Shown piece by piece: positions 62,005 to 64,000 of a stretch of DNA of 64,000 nt (its first letter is position 1; each line of letters begins with the position of its first letter). The notes below the pieces were generated by a model. That model saw only the letters and a program-made list of their open reading frames with translations, was not told where the DNA came from and did not search any database. Both the position numbers and the translations under genes were made by a program. The DNA comes from Anodontia alba (taxonomy: Eukaryota; Mollusca; Bivalvia; Lucinida; Lucinidae): contig OZ024823.1 in NCBI GenBank assembly GCA_964016985.1, positions 35,445,687 through 35,509,686 of the forward strand, in the 5' to 3' direction.

Positions 62005-62460
62005 AATAACAGAGTTTGGAGTCTGAACAATCATGAGTGTGTGTTAAATGGTACAACAACAGGTATTCAGAAATCACAGGACCAGTCCACAGGCACAGGA
62101 TATAAAGATTTTTCAAGTACACAGTATTGCATTTCAAACCAGCAAGTCAATTTATTTGGCCAGGTTTTGGTAACTCACATTACTGAATATAGAATACAAG
62201 TTGTTGATAATGTGATAATATGCAGAACACATCAGAAGTTTTGTACCAGACAGTAAGATGGACAAGTTACCCGCAAATTACACTCATTTAAGATCGTCCA
62301 TTCTAATTCTATATTGTTTGGAATAAATAAATAAGTCTGAATATAAATATAATGCTGAAATTTAAACTGCTTGAAAATTTCTTCACTTATTAGTTTATGA
62401 ATAGTCCTAAATATTACTGCCAGAAATATTTGCAGGATACATAAAAAATAGCCATACCAA
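62005..62460. other. No feature recognised
   Basis: Open frames of up to 117 codons overlap here on both strands but without family resemblance or splice context. Confidence 0.4.
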
Positions 62461-63830
62461 ACTAGAACAGTGTTTTCGGAGGAAAACGTATGTCCCCCCA
62501 CCAGTTTGAACAGATATATTTTTAAAACAGATTGTATCTGTAATAAACTCAAGGTCACAATATACCTATATGTAAGTTTGGTCAAAATTCATCCATTCCT
62601 CAATGAGATAGGGTGCTGACAAGCCATTTTCTAAAATCATAGCCCTTGTGTAACCTTGAAAATGGGACACAAAAAATCTAATCAGTTCTTGTCTCTGTCT
62701 TAACAATATAGCTGTGCAAGTTTGGTCAAAATCCATCCATTCATTCAGGAGATAGCGTGCAGACAAGCCATTATCAAACAATCTGAGCCCTCCTGCGACC
62801 TTGAAAATGGGGTCAAGGTCACCAAAATAAAATTAGTTATTTTCCATGCCACAACAATTTGGCTGTGCAAGTTTAGTTAAAATCCATCCATTCCTTCAAG
62901 AGATACAGTGCAGACAAGCCATTTTCCAACAATCTAAGCCCTAGTGTGACCTTGAAAATGGGGTCAAGATCACCAAAATCTAATCAGTTCTTTTCCATGT
63001 CCCAAAAATATAGCTGTGCAAGTCTGGTCGAAATCTACTCATTCCTTCAGGAGACAAAGTGCAAACAAGCCATTTTCCAGCAATCTAAGCCTTAGTGTGA
63101 CCTTGAAAATGGGGTCAAGGTCGTCAAAATCTAACTAGTTCTTTTCCATGTCCCAACAATTAAGATGCAGAAATTTGGTCAAAATCAATTCATTCTTTTA
63201 GGAGATAGGGTGCAGACAAGCAATTTTCCAACAAATCTAAGCCCTCCTGTGACCTTGAAAATGGAGACAAGGTCACCAAAATCTAATCAGTTCTTTTACA
63301 TGTCCCAGCATTGTAGATGTGCAAGTTTGGTCAAAATCTATTCATTCCTACAAGAGATAGGGTGCGGACAAGCCATTTTCCAACAATCTAAGCCCTCCTG
63401 TGACCTTGAAAATGAGGTCAAGGTCACCAAAATCTAATCAGTTCTTTTACATGTCCCGGCATTGTAGATGTGCAAGTTTGGTCAAAATCTATTCATTCCT
63501 ACAAGAGATAGGATGCGGACAAGCCATTTTCCAACAATCTAAGCCCTCCTGTGACCTTGAAAATGGGGTCAAGGTCACCAAAATCTAATCAGTTCTTTTA
63601 CATGTCCCAGCAATATAGTTGTGCAAGTTTGGTTAAAATCTATTCATTCCTTCAAGAGATAGGGTGCGGACAAGCCATTTTCCAACAATCTAAGCCCTCC
63701 TGTGACCTTGAAAATGGGGTCAAGGTCACCAAAATCTAATCAGCATTTTTCCCCCTCCCAATGATAATATTTGTGTAAGTTTGGCTAAAATATGTCCATT
63801 CAATAAGGAGATAGAGTACGGACAAGAGGC
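62461..63830 (-). mobile_element. Helentron-like nonautonomous element 8 (right end unclear)
   Basis: ACTAG-AACA-GT then the hairpin GTTTTC-GGAG-GAAAAC (62472-62487) and GTATGTCCCCCCACC, as in elements 1 to 3. About nine units of about 151 bp follow with CAAGTTTGGTCAAAATC, ACAAGCCATTTTCCAACAAT and GACCTTGAAAATGGGGTCAA. No matching GGTGGGGGG right end is seen before 63830, so that side may be truncated. The open frames at 63165-63739 are the repeat unit read in phase. Confidence 0.62.
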
Positions 63831-64000
63831 TACGCCGATGCACTAAAAACAATAATTTAATGCTCTGGATGCAGGCGTGAAGTTTTCTTTAGCAGCAATA
63901 AATCCCAAATGACTGAAAGAATTTTTAAATCAGTAAATGTTGGCAAACATTATGCATCTTTCACTGAGCATAACAGCATCTCTCACTGAGCACAACTCAA
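63831..64000. other. No feature recognised
   Basis: Short AT-rich end of window; CTTTCACTGAGCATAACAGC and CTCTCACTGAGCACAACTCA form a small direct repeat. Confidence 0.4.

Noticed and set aside
63165..63739. Three similar 62-90 codon proteins in tandem
   Set aside because: They are the 151-bp tandem unit of Helentron-like element 8 read through; 151 is not a multiple of three, so the frame cannot continue from unit to unit.
1..64000. Prokaryotic or viral origin
   Set aside because: No dense ORFs or operons; introns, SINEs, MITEs and a mariner relic all indicate an animal nuclear genome.

Overview
This is AT-rich eukaryotic nuclear DNA, most likely from a mollusc and probably a bivalve. The reasons are the density of palindromic MITEs, tRNA-derived SINEs with a conserved central domain, and several elements with about 145-170 bp tandem units and short inverted repeats that resemble the bivalve 'pearl' / Helentron-associated (HINE) elements. 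I see no prokaryotic gene, operon, rRNA or functional tRNA. Most open frames of 60-130 codons here are chance or repeat-derived. Species cannot be determined from the window alone.

Host coding signal is sparse. Two phase-compatible exons on the minus strand (41732-41897 and 37794-38007) appear to belong to one gene of unknown function; a weak candidate for a downstream, possibly terminal, exon lies at 21239-21345. If these are one gene, most of the window is intron and intergenic DNA filled with transposable-element debris. The other recognisable coding remnants are a dead mariner transposase (12177-13796) and the 3' end of a non-LTR retrotransposon (49770-51031).

The repeats fall into families that I labelled A-R locally. 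A: GGGCCCAGTTGTTCAAAGC termini, 7 copies. B: ends like ATCACGAAAACACGCCTAT, 7 copies. C: TTAACCCTTGTCCTGCTGAA termini, 15 copies. D: 107-bp CCCAGC palindromes, 2 copies. E and F: TTAA-flanked elements with a GACATTTCATG core, about 12 copies each. G: CATAGCTCCAGATAAG ends, about 15 copies. H: 2 copies of about 360 bp. I: TACCGTATTTACCCTAAATA-like ends, about 10 copies. J: 2. K: TTAAGGGGA...TCCCCTTAA, 14. L: about 9. O: 2. P, Q and R: lesser dispersed repeats. There are also 3 pogo-like CAGTCRA MITEs, 3 SINE families and at least 8 Helentron-like elements.

Layout. 0-8 kb: A, L, G, a triplicated segment carrying K, a Helentron-like array (3969-5623), C elements in duplicated DNA, two B. 8-14 kb: F, E, D, a SINE split by an E, and the mariner relic with a MITE inside it. 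14-23 kb: dense G, C, F, E, J and I, a poly-G tract and the weak terminal exon. 23-30 kb: two large arrays (23853-25333 and 27997-29779). 30-37 kb: a sparse stretch, then nested J/Helentron-like/E/A elements and SINEs. 37-42 kb: the two exons among I, K, B and C. 42-51 kb: MITEs, C/D nesting, Helentron-like arrays and the LINE relic. 51-64 kb: B, A, L, G, E and C, a minisatellite and a final array (62461-63830).

The main biological signals are: (1) clean nested insertions that fix element boundaries and relative age, especially two Helentron-like elements inside MITEs; (2) MITE families with different ends that share the same central hairpin; (3) pairs of different TTAA-type MITEs abutting on a single shared TTAA.
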